DNA from: Robiginitomaculum sp. | GTDB lineage: Bacteria; Pseudomonadota; Alphaproteobacteria; Caulobacterales; Maricaulaceae | Length of the DNA stretch: 16,733 bases | Assembly (NCBI GenBank): GCA_026982235.1 | Contig: JALSHM010000274.1 | Coordinates: 1-16,733 of the forward strand | Reading direction: 5' to 3' | Part shown: positions 7,109-14,004 of the stretch, in pieces | Position numbering within the stretch: position 1 is the stretch's first letter | Layout of the letters: each line of letters starts with the position of its first letter | The notes under the pieces: model-generated | The model's input: only the letters and a program-made list of their open reading frames with translations | Told to the model about the DNA's origin: nothing | Databases searched by the model: none | Made by a program: the position numbers and the translations under genes

Positions 7109-8143
7109 TTATTCTTCCATTATTCTAAGGATTGCATCGCTACAGCGTTTTAGGCCGGGGAAGTATTCCCATTCGAGTGCGTGGGGGTAGGGTGTGTCCC
7201 AACCCGTTACGCGCATGATTGGTTTTTCGAGGGCATAGAAACAGTGTTGTTGTACTTCTGCGATGAGCTCTGCACCAAAGCCTGACGTTCTGGTGGCTTC
7301 GTGTAGTATCAAACAGCGCCCGGTCTTGGTGACAGACTTGACGATTGCATCCAAGTCCAGCGGGGAAAGCGAACGTAAATCAATGATTTCTGCATCCACG
7401 CCCGTAGCGTCTACGGCGGCATCTGCGACCCAAACCATAGTGCCATAGCACAATATGGTCAGATCCGCCCCCTGCCGATGAATGCGGGCTTTTTCGAAAT
7501 CAATCGTGTAGTGGCCTTCGGGCACTAGGCCAAGCTCGTGCCCGCCCCAGTTTTTTGCCGGGCTATGTGGGTCGCCGTCAAATGGTCCATTATATAGCCG
7601 TTTGGGTTCAAAAAACACCACCGGGTCATTATCTTCAATAGCTTTAATCAACAAACCTTTGGCGTCATAGGGATTGGACGGAATAATGGTTTTAATCCCG
7701 GCAATATGGGTGAACAAAGCTTCGGGGCTTTGGGAGTGGGACGTACCGCCGTGAATGCCGCCGCCCATGGGCGAGCGTATGGTAATAGGTGCGGTAAAAT
7801 CGCCGTTAGAACGGTAACGCAACCGGGCGGCTTCCGAACAAATCTGATCAAAGGCCGGATAGATATAATCGGCAAATTGAATTTCAACAACCGGGCGCAG
7901 GCCAAAGGCGCCCATGCCGACAGCGGTGCCGACAATACCACCTTCGGAAATCGGGGTGTCGAAACAGCGGTGCAAACCGTGCTTTTCTTGCAGCCCCGCC
8001 GTACAGCGGAAGACGCCGCCGAAATACCCAACATCTTCGCCGAACACCAATACATCTGGGTCTTGGCTCATTTTCACATCCATCGCCGAATTGATGGCTT
8101 GGATCATATTCATTTGCTTCATTTTGGGTTTTTTGTCAGACAT
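7109..8143 (-). CDS. bkdA2: Branched-chain 2-oxoacid dehydrogenase E1 component, beta subunit
   Basis: This 344-residue transketolase-like beta subunit pairs with E1-alpha to decarboxylate branched 2-oxoacids from valine, leucine and isoleucine. Family features include VLVFGEDVGYFGGVFR near the N terminus, FDTPISEGGIVGTAVGMG, the EIQFADYIYPAFDQI block, and HEATRTSGFGAELIAEV in the C-terminal domain. Length and motifs match BkdA2/BCKDHB rather than the pyruvate enzyme (for example GGVFRCTAGL and IRSPMGGGIHGG). The reading frame is intact. Its start is 2 bases after the E1-alpha stop and its stop 4 bases before E2, a tight operon. Its activity depends on the broken alpha subunit upstream. Confidence 0.95.
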   Translation of the reverse strand: MSDKKPKMKQMNMIQAINSAMDVKMSQDPDVLVFGEDVGYFGGVFRCTAGLQEKHGLHRCFDTPISEGGIVGTAVGMGAFGLRPVVEIQFADYIYPAFDQICSEAARLRYRSNGDFTAPITIRSPMGGGIHGGTSHSQSPEALFTHIAGIKTIIPSNPYDAKGLLIKAIEDNDPVVFFEPKRLYNGPFDGDPHSPAKNWGGHELGLVPEGHYTIDFEKARIHRQGADLTILCYGTMVWVADAAVDATGVDAEIIDLRSLSPLDLDAIVKSVTKTGRCLILHEATRTSGFGAELIAEVQQHCFYALEKPIMRVTGWDTPYPHALEWEYFPGLKRCSDAILRIMEE

Positions 8144-8145
8144 AT

Positions 8146-9394
8146 CTAAACCCCCAATTCTTGGCGCTGGCGGCGCAAATGCGTCGGCACATCTTCGTAT
8201 ACTTTTTCGAACATGGTGGCAGGGTTAATTCCTGTTTGCGTGGTGAGTGTGCCCAAGCTTTCGGCTTTTTTATAGGTTTCCAGCACATAGGCATCCAATT
8301 CTTTCTCAAGTGCCGCGTGGCGTTCGTCGTCCCATTCGCCAATAAGTATTAAATGTTGCTTCAAGCGGTCTATAGGATCGCCGAGCGGCCAAGCATTTGG
8401 CTCATCTTTGGCGCGGTATTTGCTAGGGTCATCAGAGGTTGAATGCCCTTCTTTGCGGTAGGTGAAATGTTCAATAACCGTTGCACCACCGCCCAAGCGC
8501 GCTCTTTGTGCTGCCCATTGTATGGCGGCGTAAATGGCCAGAAAATCATTGCCGTCAATGCGCAAACTGGCCAAGCCAAAGCCAAGACCCCGATAGGCAA
8601 ATGTCTTGCTTTGCCCTGCGGCAATACCTTGGAATGACGAGATCGCCCACTGATTATTGACAATATTGATAATAGCAGGGGCGCGGTAAGTAGACGAAAA
8701 GTTTAGAGCGTAATGAAAATCACCTTCCGCAGTTGCGCCTTCACCGGTAAAGGCACAGGAAACACCGTCCGTACCTTTAGGCGCAGGCCATGGCCCAGCC
8801 AATGGCATGGCTCATTTGTGTGCCGAGGGACGCGCCAATGGAATAAAAACCATGTTCTTTAGAAGAATAACAAATTGGGATGGCTTTACCTTCAAGCTTA
8901 TCGCCAGAATTTGACAAAACTTGGCACATTAAATCTTGGAGGGGAAAGCCGCGCGTCAGCAACATACCTTGTTGGCGGTAGGACGGAAACACCATGTCGT
9001 CACTTTTGAGCGCCATGGCGCTGGCAACAGCAATGGCTTCTTCGCCTAAGCTTTTCATATAAAATGAAGCCTTGCCTTGGCGCTGTACAATGAACATGCG
9101 CTTATCCACACTACGGGTCAGCATCATATTGCGCAGACCAAGGCGCAAAATATCGGCGTCCAGCTTAGGATCCCAAGGGCCTTTTGCGCGCCCGTCCAAG
9201 GTTAAAACCCGTACAAGTCCAGACGCAAGTTGTTCGGTCTCATAGGCATCTACCAATGAATCAGGACAGGGCAGGGTATGGGTTTTATCAGAGACCAGAT
9301 CCGGCATATGTAGATTAGAGAAGTCCGGTGTGTCGCCAGGCCGATTAAGGGGCTCAGGAATGAAGAGATTTGAGGTATTTCTGCGGTTTGCCAT
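8146..9394 (-). pseudogene. bkdA1: Branched-chain 2-oxoacid dehydrogenase E1 alpha subunit, split by one frameshift
   Basis: The two halves lie in different frames. The N-terminal 205 residues run from the ATG at 9394 (MANRRNTSN) to a stop at 8777-8779, ending SHAIGWAMACA. The C-terminal 210 residues continue from KGTDGVSCAF at 8778 to 8146 and contain the thiamine-diphosphate motif GEGATAEGDF...VNNQWAIS. Joined, they give about 415 residues, close to the usual length of BkdA1. The start at 9394 has AGGA nine bases upstream; an ATG 57 bases earlier does not fit the family. Apart from the junction the gene shows no decay and neighbouring genes are intact, so this may be a sequencing error or a very recent mutation. 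If real, the first enzyme of the complex is lost. Confidence 0.85.
8776..8782 (-). other. Frameshift site in E1-alpha
   Basis: Reading the minus strand, GCC (8782-8780) is followed by T (8779) and AAA (8778-8776). In the upstream frame this makes GCC-TAA, a stop; in the downstream frame AAA encodes the K of KGTDGV. The net change is one extra base, or two missing bases if, as in homologues I recall (GWAMASA-x-KG), one residue stood between A and K. There is no long homopolymer here. Confidence 0.8.
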
Positions 9395-9422
9395 AGACAC
9401 TATCCTAGTTGGAAAAATAATC

Positions 9423-9440
9423 TTAGGTATTATTACCTTA
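9423..9440. promoter_or_regulatory. Candidate operator between bkd operon and Lrp-family regulator
   Basis: The imperfect palindrome TTAGGTA-TTAT-TACCTTA (6 of 7 pairs) lies 28 bases upstream of the E1-alpha start in the AT-rich divergent region 9395-9527. Its size and TAG...CCT shape loosely recall Lrp-type sites. No promoter boxes close to consensus could be fixed on either strand. Binding by the adjacent regulator is inference. Confidence 0.4.
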
Positions 9441-9527
9441 TTTACAGGCATTTATGTTTGCAAATAATCTTTAATTAGCGCATATATAGGTATAAAATTA
9501 CGCGAAATATGAATAATGAGAAATAAT

Positions 9528-10022
9528 ATGTCTGTTAAACTTGATAATATTGATGCTAAAATCCTACATGTCGTCCAAAATGATGCCGCCCTGTCCGTGG
9601 CGGAAATCGCGGATAAGGTCGGCTTATCTTCGTCACCTTGTTGGCGCCGGATTAAGCGTATGGAAGAAGAAGGTATTATCAAGCAACGTGTCACGCGCTT
9701 GTCACGGGAAAAATTAGGCTTGGATTTTGAAGTGTTTGTCGCGGTTAAACTGGCCATGCCCAACAAAGAAAATATGGAAAAATTCGAGCAAGCCATACAG
9801 ACCATGCCCGAAGTGGTGCAATGCGCTGTGGTCACGGGCGCGGTCGATTATATGTTGCGCATTGTCACATCGGATATGCATGCCTATGACCGTTTTCTGC
9901 GCGAAAAACTGTTATCCTTCTCGCTGGTTTCAGATGTGCAATCGCGCATTGCCCTGCGCCAGGCCAAAGATACCACGGCCTTGCCCCTCAACCTGATAAG
10001 CACCGCTGTCCCACCCCTTTAA
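9528..10022 (+). CDS. Lrp/AsnC-family transcriptional regulator (BkdR-like)
   Basis: This 164-residue regulator has an N-terminal winged helix (DNIDAKILHVVQNDAALSVAEIADKVGLSSSPCWRRIKRME, helix-turn-helix about 22-43) and a C-terminal RAM ligand-binding domain from about residue 66, with the family stretch VTGAVDYMLRIV. I choose the ATG at 9528, which has GAG nearby, over the ATG 12 bases earlier. It is divergently placed next to the branched-chain dehydrogenase operon, the same arrangement as bkdR with bkdA1A2B-lpdV in Pseudomonas putida, where BkdR activates the operon in response to branched-chain amino acids. That role here is inferred from context. Confidence 0.9.
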   Translation: MSVKLDNIDAKILHVVQNDAALSVAEIADKVGLSSSPCWRRIKRMEEEGIIKQRVTRLSREKLGLDFEVFVAVKLAMPNKENMEKFEQAIQTMPEVVQCAVVTGAVDYMLRIVTSDMHAYDRFLREKLLSFSLVSDVQSRIALRQAKDTTALPLNLISTAVPPL

Positions 10023-10147
10023 ACAATCACAACAATCCGTAGAATAGATAAATAAAAATAGAGCGGATAGTCTGGCTGGTGTGCGGATAAATAATGGGCA
10101 TTAAGGCTGTTTTCATTTTATTTTGTTATGGCTTGTAATGAACGATT

Positions 10148-11305
10148 ATGGCGAGTGATGTGAATAATATTCAGACAAAAATTTTATCTGTGGAAGCGCT
10201 AACGCAAGAACAGGTTTTGGCGTGGGCGGAACTCCGTGCCAGTAATCCAGCTCTGTACAGTCCGTATTTCCATGTTGGCTATACGCAATTGCTTGGTCGG
10301 CTGTGTGATGATGTGCATGTTTTGGTGGTGTCACAAAACGCGACCCCCATAGCTTTTCTTCCTTTTCAAGCCAGGATCAATCCGGCGGGCAAGGTTGGAT
10401 TTGCCCGTCCTGTTGGTGCGCCGATGACGGATTATCACGGCTTTATCTGTGCGCCGGATACCCGCTTTGATGCCCACGATATACTAAAGCAAGCCGGGTT
10501 TGGCGTGTATCATTTCTCCACTTTAATCGACACGGGCAATATGCTCGCTGACTATGTGCGCGGCCAAACGCCCTGCACAATTATGGATTTATCCCTAGGC
10601 GCAGAGGACTGGCGCGCGGCTCGCGATAGCTCCTATCGCCGTCATTTGAAAAGCAATCGCCGCCGTATCCGCAAAGCCCAAGAAATTGGTGAGCGCAGAT
10701 TTGTCTTTCATGCAACCGACCAAGCCGTATTTGACCAGCTAATGGCTTGGAAACGCGAAAAATTTGCCCAGAGCGGTAAATATGATGTGCTGAGCGCAGG
10801 CTGGACACAGGAACTGCTTAACCAGCTATGGCAGCGCGGACAGGATGCGCAATTGCGCACTGATATGCACTGTATGTATTTCGGCGACCAATTGGCAGCC
10901 ATAGATTTAGGCCTGTCGGACGGCACTACATTCCACTCTTGGATGGTGGCTTATAATAACGCGTTTTACAATCTGGCGCCAGGCATACAATTACTGGAAG
11001 CTCTGATCGATGAAGCCGCAAATCTCGGTTATCAACGCATAGACCTCGGCGAAGGTATTGACGGTTATAAACGCCATTATGCCAGTGAAGATGTATCGGT
11101 CAGTTCCGGCTTTATCGCCTTAGGTGGTCCTGCGGCAGCCTTGTCAAAACTATATGGCGGGCTAGAAAATTTTGGCGAAAATAAATTGGGTAAATTAGGC
11201 CGCATCCCCGGCAAAGCCCGCCGCCGCTATACCCAAATCAGCGCCTGCGATGCTACCCTATCAGGCCGTTCCAAAGCCATGCTACAAGCGGTCAAGGGTG
11301 GGTAG
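10148..11305 (+). CDS. CelD/BcsL-type GNAT family acetyltransferase (BioF2-like domain)
   Basis: This 385-residue soluble protein matches the FemAB/CelD-like GNAT pattern. A central segment SSYRRHLKSNRRRIRKAQ leads into the acyltransferase domain, which ends with LGYQRIDLGEGIDGYKRHYAS, the G-x-x-x-Y-K-R/H signature of PF13480-type proteins. The first about 150 residues form the degenerate N-terminal GNAT half (VLVVSQNATPIAFLPFQ). Members act in polysaccharide or surface-polymer metabolism; the substrate is unknown. An in-frame TGA lies six bases upstream of the ATG, so this is the first possible Met, but I see no good Shine-Dalgarno. It stands alone between the regulator and the tRNA, with no polysaccharide cluster beside it. 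Confidence 0.75.
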   Translation: MASDVNNIQTKILSVEALTQEQVLAWAELRASNPALYSPYFHVGYTQLLGRLCDDVHVLVVSQNATPIAFLPFQARINPAGKVGFARPVGAPMTDYHGFICAPDTRFDAHDILKQAGFGVYHFSTLIDTGNMLADYVRGQTPCTIMDLSLGAEDWRAARDSSYRRHLKSNRRRIRKAQEIGERRFVFHATDQAVFDQLMAWKREKFAQSGKYDVLSAGWTQELLNQLWQRGQDAQLRTDMHCMYFGDQLAAIDLGLSDGTTFHSWMVAYNNAFYNLAPGIQLLEALIDEAANLGYQRIDLGEGIDGYKRHYASEDVSVSSGFIALGGPAAALSKLYGGLENFGENKLGKLGRIPGKARRRYTQISACDATLSGRSKAMLQAVKGG

Positions 11306-11411
11306 TTAGCGCAATTTTGTAAGTGCCGCTGCGTCGTAATCCATCAATACAGAAAAGGATAAGTTCGCCAATAACCCAATAGACCGCCACGCTAATAAAG
11401 CTACGGCGCGA

Positions 11412-11478
11412 CAGCCTTCGCTAAATCTTCTCTCGCCTGCGCCTTTGGCTTGCCAAGCTGAAGCTTTAGCGAAGGCTG
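11412..11478. repeat. 14-base inverted repeat next to tRNA (CAT)
   Basis: CAGCCTTCGCTAAA (11412-11425) is perfectly inverted as TTTAGCGAAGGCTG (11465-11478), with a 39-base interior holding TTGGC-TT-GCCAA (11445-11456). It directly abuts the CCA end of the tRNA on the minus strand and contains CTTCGCTAAAG, the same core found after tRNA-Leu. It could serve as a 3' processing or termination structure, but there is no T-run. It more likely belongs to an interspersed repeat family. Confidence 0.6.
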
Positions 11479-11553
11479 GTGGGTGAGGAGGGACTTGAAC
11501 CCCCGACCAGCCGGTTATGAGCCGGCGGCTCTAACCAACTGAGCTACTCACCC
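11477..11553 (-). tRNA. tRNA with anticodon CAT (elongator tRNA-Met; tRNA-Ile2 possible)
   Basis: On the minus strand the acceptor GGGTGAG pairs with CTCACCC, followed by discriminator A and an encoded CCA (11477-11479). The D-arm is GCTCAGTTGGTTAGAGC. The anticodon stem GCCGG/CCGGC holds loop CTCATAA, with anticodon CAT at 11519-11517. The T-arm loop is TTCAAGT. A G1-C72 pair and lack of three consecutive G-C pairs below the loop exclude initiator tRNA. Elongator Met is more likely than the lysidine-modified Ile2, which cannot be excluded by eye. A weak promoter-like pair, TTTTCA (11600-11595) and CTATAG (11578-11573), lies upstream. Confidence 0.93.
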
Positions 11554-11712
11554 CCACTTGGCTATGCGGCTCCTATAGCGACTGCCTCGCCATATGAAAA
11601 GCCCTAAAATACATTGCTGTCTCTAAAGTGTGATTGCCATTTGGTGTAGATAGCAAAATAGCCTATGTTTTGTCCAAGGTGCCGTTTTTGAAACCGATAA
11701 AAGGAAGATCTC

Positions 11713-12447
11713 ATGAAAAAATTCATTCTTATAACTGCGAGTATATTAGCTATGTCCTGTTCCCCCGTATCTAACCAGACGGCGTCTGCCCATGACGGTA
11801 GTGCTGCACATGAAACCATCAACCAAGGAAAGCTTTATGTGTCCGCCACAGGCCATGCCGCGCAAGCCCCCGATCGTGCCAGTGTTTCAGCGGGTGTTGT
11901 CACCCAAGCCCCCACGGCTGGTGCGGCTATGCGCGAAAACGCAAGGCAAATGAATGCGGTGTTCAAAGCCCTCAAAGCTGCTGGTATTGTTGAGCGCAAT
12001 ATCACCACTTCGCAAATGTCGCTGCAGCCACAATATGATTATCAAAACCGCAAAGCCCCGCGCATTACGGGCTATGAGGTGCGCAATACGCTCAGCGCCA
12101 TGTCAGACGATCTCGACAAGGTTGGCCCTATGCTGGACGCGCTGGTTTCGGCGGGCGTCAATAATATAGGCGGCATCAATTTCTCTATCAAAGACGCCAA
12201 GTCCGCTCGCGCCAAAGCCCGCATGGACGCCATAGCCCTAGCTCGCACCAAGGCCGAGAACATGGCTAAGGCAGCAGGTGTGCGCCTTGGCAAAGTCTTA
12301 GAAATCCGCGAAGGCGGCGGCTATACGCCAAGACCTCAACCCATGATGATGGTCAAAAGCATGGATATGATGGAAAGCACGCCGGTCGCAGCGGGTGAGC
12401 AAACATTATCAGTGACGGTTAATATTACCTATGCGTTGGAGCAATAG
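11713..12447 (+). CDS. SIMPL domain (DUF541) periplasmic protein
   Basis: This 244-residue exported protein has an N-terminal signal sequence (MKKFILITASILAMSC). C16 could be lipidated, but AMSC is a poor lipobox. The rest is one SIMPL/DUF541 domain, recognised by LYVSATGHAAQAPDRASVSAGVV at the start, ITTSQMSLQPQYDY, a GYEVRNTLS block, and DAIALARTKAENMAKAAGVRLGKV before the C-terminal VTVNITYAL strand. The family is widespread in the cell envelope of Gram-negatives, with weakly defined roles (oxidative-stress-related in E. coli YggE). AGGA lies eight bases before the ATG. Its stop codon abuts that of the converging PhzF-like gene with no spacer. Confidence 0.88.
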   Translation: MKKFILITASILAMSCSPVSNQTASAHDGSAAHETINQGKLYVSATGHAAQAPDRASVSAGVVTQAPTAGAAMRENARQMNAVFKALKAAGIVERNITTSQMSLQPQYDYQNRKAPRITGYEVRNTLSAMSDDLDKVGPMLDALVSAGVNNIGGINFSIKDAKSARAKARMDAIALARTKAENMAKAAGVRLGKVLEIREGGGYTPRPQPMMMVKSMDMMESTPVAAGEQTLSVTVNITYALEQ

Positions 12448-13296
12448 TTAAAGGATAAATTTTCCGGCCATTGTCTGCACGGCTTGGCCTGAAATGGTGA
12501 CGCGGGTCGGGTTTTGTGTTGTTTCGGCCATTATGGTGGACGGCCTGCCCATATCTTCCCCTTGGGTGAACACTAGGGATTGGGGTGCGCCGATTATTTC
12601 CGTGAGCAAAGCCGCCAGGGTCGCAGACGCACTGCCTGTCGCCGGGTCTTCGGGAATATTGTCGAGGGGTGCAAACATGCGCGCATGTATTTCACCGCCT
12701 TTACGCACATAGGCAAAGATGGCAAAGTCCATGCCTGCGGGATATCGTTCCGCGCACTTTCTTAATACCTCAATATTTGGCTTGCATTCGGACAAGGTTT
12801 CGCGATTGTCAAGCTCGACCAAAACAAAAGGAGCACCAAGGCTAGCCTGTGTTGGACTATGGGTTTGGATCACAATCTTGTCTGGCAATAGGTCGAGTGA
12901 TTTGGCCACAAGCGTAGTTTCAGGCTTAGCCAAAATATTCAAGGCCACAGAAGTGGTAAAGGACGCAGTGCCATTATCAATGCTACACGGCAAAGGGCCA
13001 ATGCCCAATTCTAAAACCATGGGCACATTATACCCTAAATCTGATAGGGCAATGACAGTGCCAATTACTGGGTGTCCAGCAAATTCCATTTCCATGGTCG
13101 GCGTAAAGATACGCACTCGTGCGGTGTGGCTCGGGTCTTCGGGCGGATAAACAAATGTCACTTCCGAAAAATTAAATTCCGCCGCAATACTCTGCAACAT
13201 GCCTTCCGGAATAGCGCTGGCATCCGGAAATACAGCCAGCTGATTACCGCCAAATGCGGTATCGGTAAAAACATCATAAACAAGATAATTACTCAT
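12448..13296 (-). CDS. PhzF family epimerase/isomerase-like protein
   Basis: This 282-residue protein has the two-domain PhzF/diaminopimelate-epimerase-like fold signatures: YDVFTDTAFGGNQLAVF at the N terminus, the catalytic acid E45 in FNFSEVTFV, FAGHPVIGT (about 73-81) and DPATGSASATLAALL in the second half. PhzF itself isomerises a phenazine precursor, but most homologues, including isolated ones like this, have unknown substrates. There are no phenazine genes nearby, so a phenazine role is not supported. It starts 46 bases after infC on the same strand and could be read through from infC. Confidence 0.9.
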   Translation of the reverse strand: MSNYLVYDVFTDTAFGGNQLAVFPDASAIPEGMLQSIAAEFNFSEVTFVYPPEDPSHTARVRIFTPTMEMEFAGHPVIGTVIALSDLGYNVPMVLELGIGPLPCSIDNGTASFTTSVALNILAKPETTLVAKSLDLLPDKIVIQTHSPTQASLGAPFVLVELDNRETLSECKPNIEVLRKCAERYPAGMDFAIFAYVRKGGEIHARMFAPLDNIPEDPATGSASATLAALLTEIIGAPQSLVFTQGEDMGRPSTIMAETTQNPTRVTISGQAVQTMAGKFIL

Positions 13297-13342
13297 AAGC
13301 CATACCTGGATGCCACATTCCCTACGGTCACGAGGCAGCGCT

Positions 13343-13879
13343 CTATTTCGGTGCCAATACCATTGTCATTAGGCGGCCTTCAGTCTTGGGGGCAAATTCT
13401 ACCTTGACGGTTTCTTCGAAGTCTTCTTTGACGCGGTTTAGGAGGTCGCGGCCTAGGTTCATATGCGCCATCTCGCGGCCTCTGAACCTTATGGTGACTT
13501 TGACTTTATCGCCCCGGTCAAAGAATTTTTGCATGGCTTTGGTTTTGACCTTGTAGTCATGCACGTCGATATTCGGACGCATTTTAATTTCTTTGAGTTG
13601 TTGTTTCTTGGCGCGCTTTTTATTGGCGGATTTTTTCTTCTGGGCATCGAACCGCATTTTGCCGTAATCTAGGACCTTACACACAGGCAGTTCCGGACTG
13701 GGGGCAACTTCGACCAAATCAAGCTTTACGGAACGGGCATAGTCCAAGGCTTCGTCAATAGAGACAACACCTTTCTTTTCACCGGTTTCTGTAATGAGTA
13801 AAACTTTGGACGATGTAATTTCATCGTTTATGCGCGAGCCTCGTTTTTTGGGCGGCGCGGCGTGTGGTCTTCGGGCTAT
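13343..13879 (-). CDS. infC: Translation initiation factor IF-3
   Basis: This 178-residue protein has the N-terminal IF3 domain (SRINDEITSSKVLLI...LDLVEVAPSPELPVCKVLDYGK) and the C-terminal domain (KEIKMRPNIDVHDYKVKTKAMQKFFDRGDKVKVTIRFRGRE). It binds the 30S subunit and checks the start codon and initiator tRNA. I start it at AUA (13879-13877), giving MARRPHAAPP, because GAGGAG lies six bases upstream and this matches IF3 N termini of relatives. A GTG ten codons earlier (13909) lacks a Shine-Dalgarno. A rare start codon is a known autoregulatory feature of infC. rpmI and rplT do not follow it. It has its own candidate promoter. Confidence 0.96.
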   Translation of the reverse strand: MARRPHAAPPKKRGSRINDEITSSKVLLITETGEKKGVVSIDEALDYARSVKLDLVEVAPSPELPVCKVLDYGKMRFDAQKKKSANKKRAKKQQLKEIKMRPNIDVHDYKVKTKAMQKFFDRGDKVKVTIRFRGREMAHMNLGRDLLNRVKEDFEETVKVEFAPKTEGRLMTMVLAPK

Positions 13880-13891
13880 GCTGATCTCCTC
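13877..13891 (-). promoter_or_regulatory. infC ribosome-binding site with AUA start codon
   Basis: The minus strand reads GAGGAG (13891-13886), a six-base spacer ATCAGC, then ATA (13879-13877). Such AUU/AUA/AUC starts make infC translation sensitive to IF3 level, because IF3 rejects non-canonical starts. That mechanism is established in E. coli (AUU). Here the start choice is inferred from the spacing and the family N terminus. Confidence 0.75.
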
Positions 13892-13931
13892 ATTAGCTGC
13901 ATTTCGCACCGTTCATGACGGTACGCACAAG

Positions 13932-13960
13932 AATATGGCGGTTTGTGTGCGAAATTTCAA
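13932..13960 (-). promoter_or_regulatory. Candidate sigma70-type promoter for infC
   Basis: On the minus strand TTGAAA (13960-13955) and CATATT (13937-13932) are separated by 17 bases, about 50 bases upstream of the infC start. The fit to TTGACA/TATAAT is good at the -35 and fair at the -10. It would let infC be expressed apart from the upstream glycosyltransferase gene. Confidence 0.45.
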
Positions 13961-14004
13961 GAACTGAATTGGGATTTGGGGCGATTTTACGCGCTAAGCG
14001 TGGC

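Noticed and set aside
8776..8808. Programmed +1 frameshift joining the two E1-alpha halves
   Set aside because: The junction GCC-TAA-AG lacks a recognisable slippery run or internal Shine-Dalgarno, and the family is not known for recoding. A sequencing error or mutation is simpler.
11477..11553. Initiator tRNA-fMet
   Set aside because: It has a G1-C72 acceptor pair and lacks the three consecutive G-C pairs in the anticodon stem that mark initiators.
12440..12455. Overlap or fusion of the SIMPL and PhzF-like genes
   Set aside because: The genes converge and their stop codons (TAG and TAA) merely abut; both proteins have complete C termini.
12448..13296. Part of a phenazine biosynthesis cluster
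   Set aside because: No other phz genes are present, and isolated PhzF-family proteins are common with unrelated functions.
13880..13909. GTG start for infC giving a ten-residue N-terminal extension
   Set aside because: No Shine-Dalgarno precedes it, and the strong GAGGAG lies inside the supposed coding region, spaced ideally for ATA.
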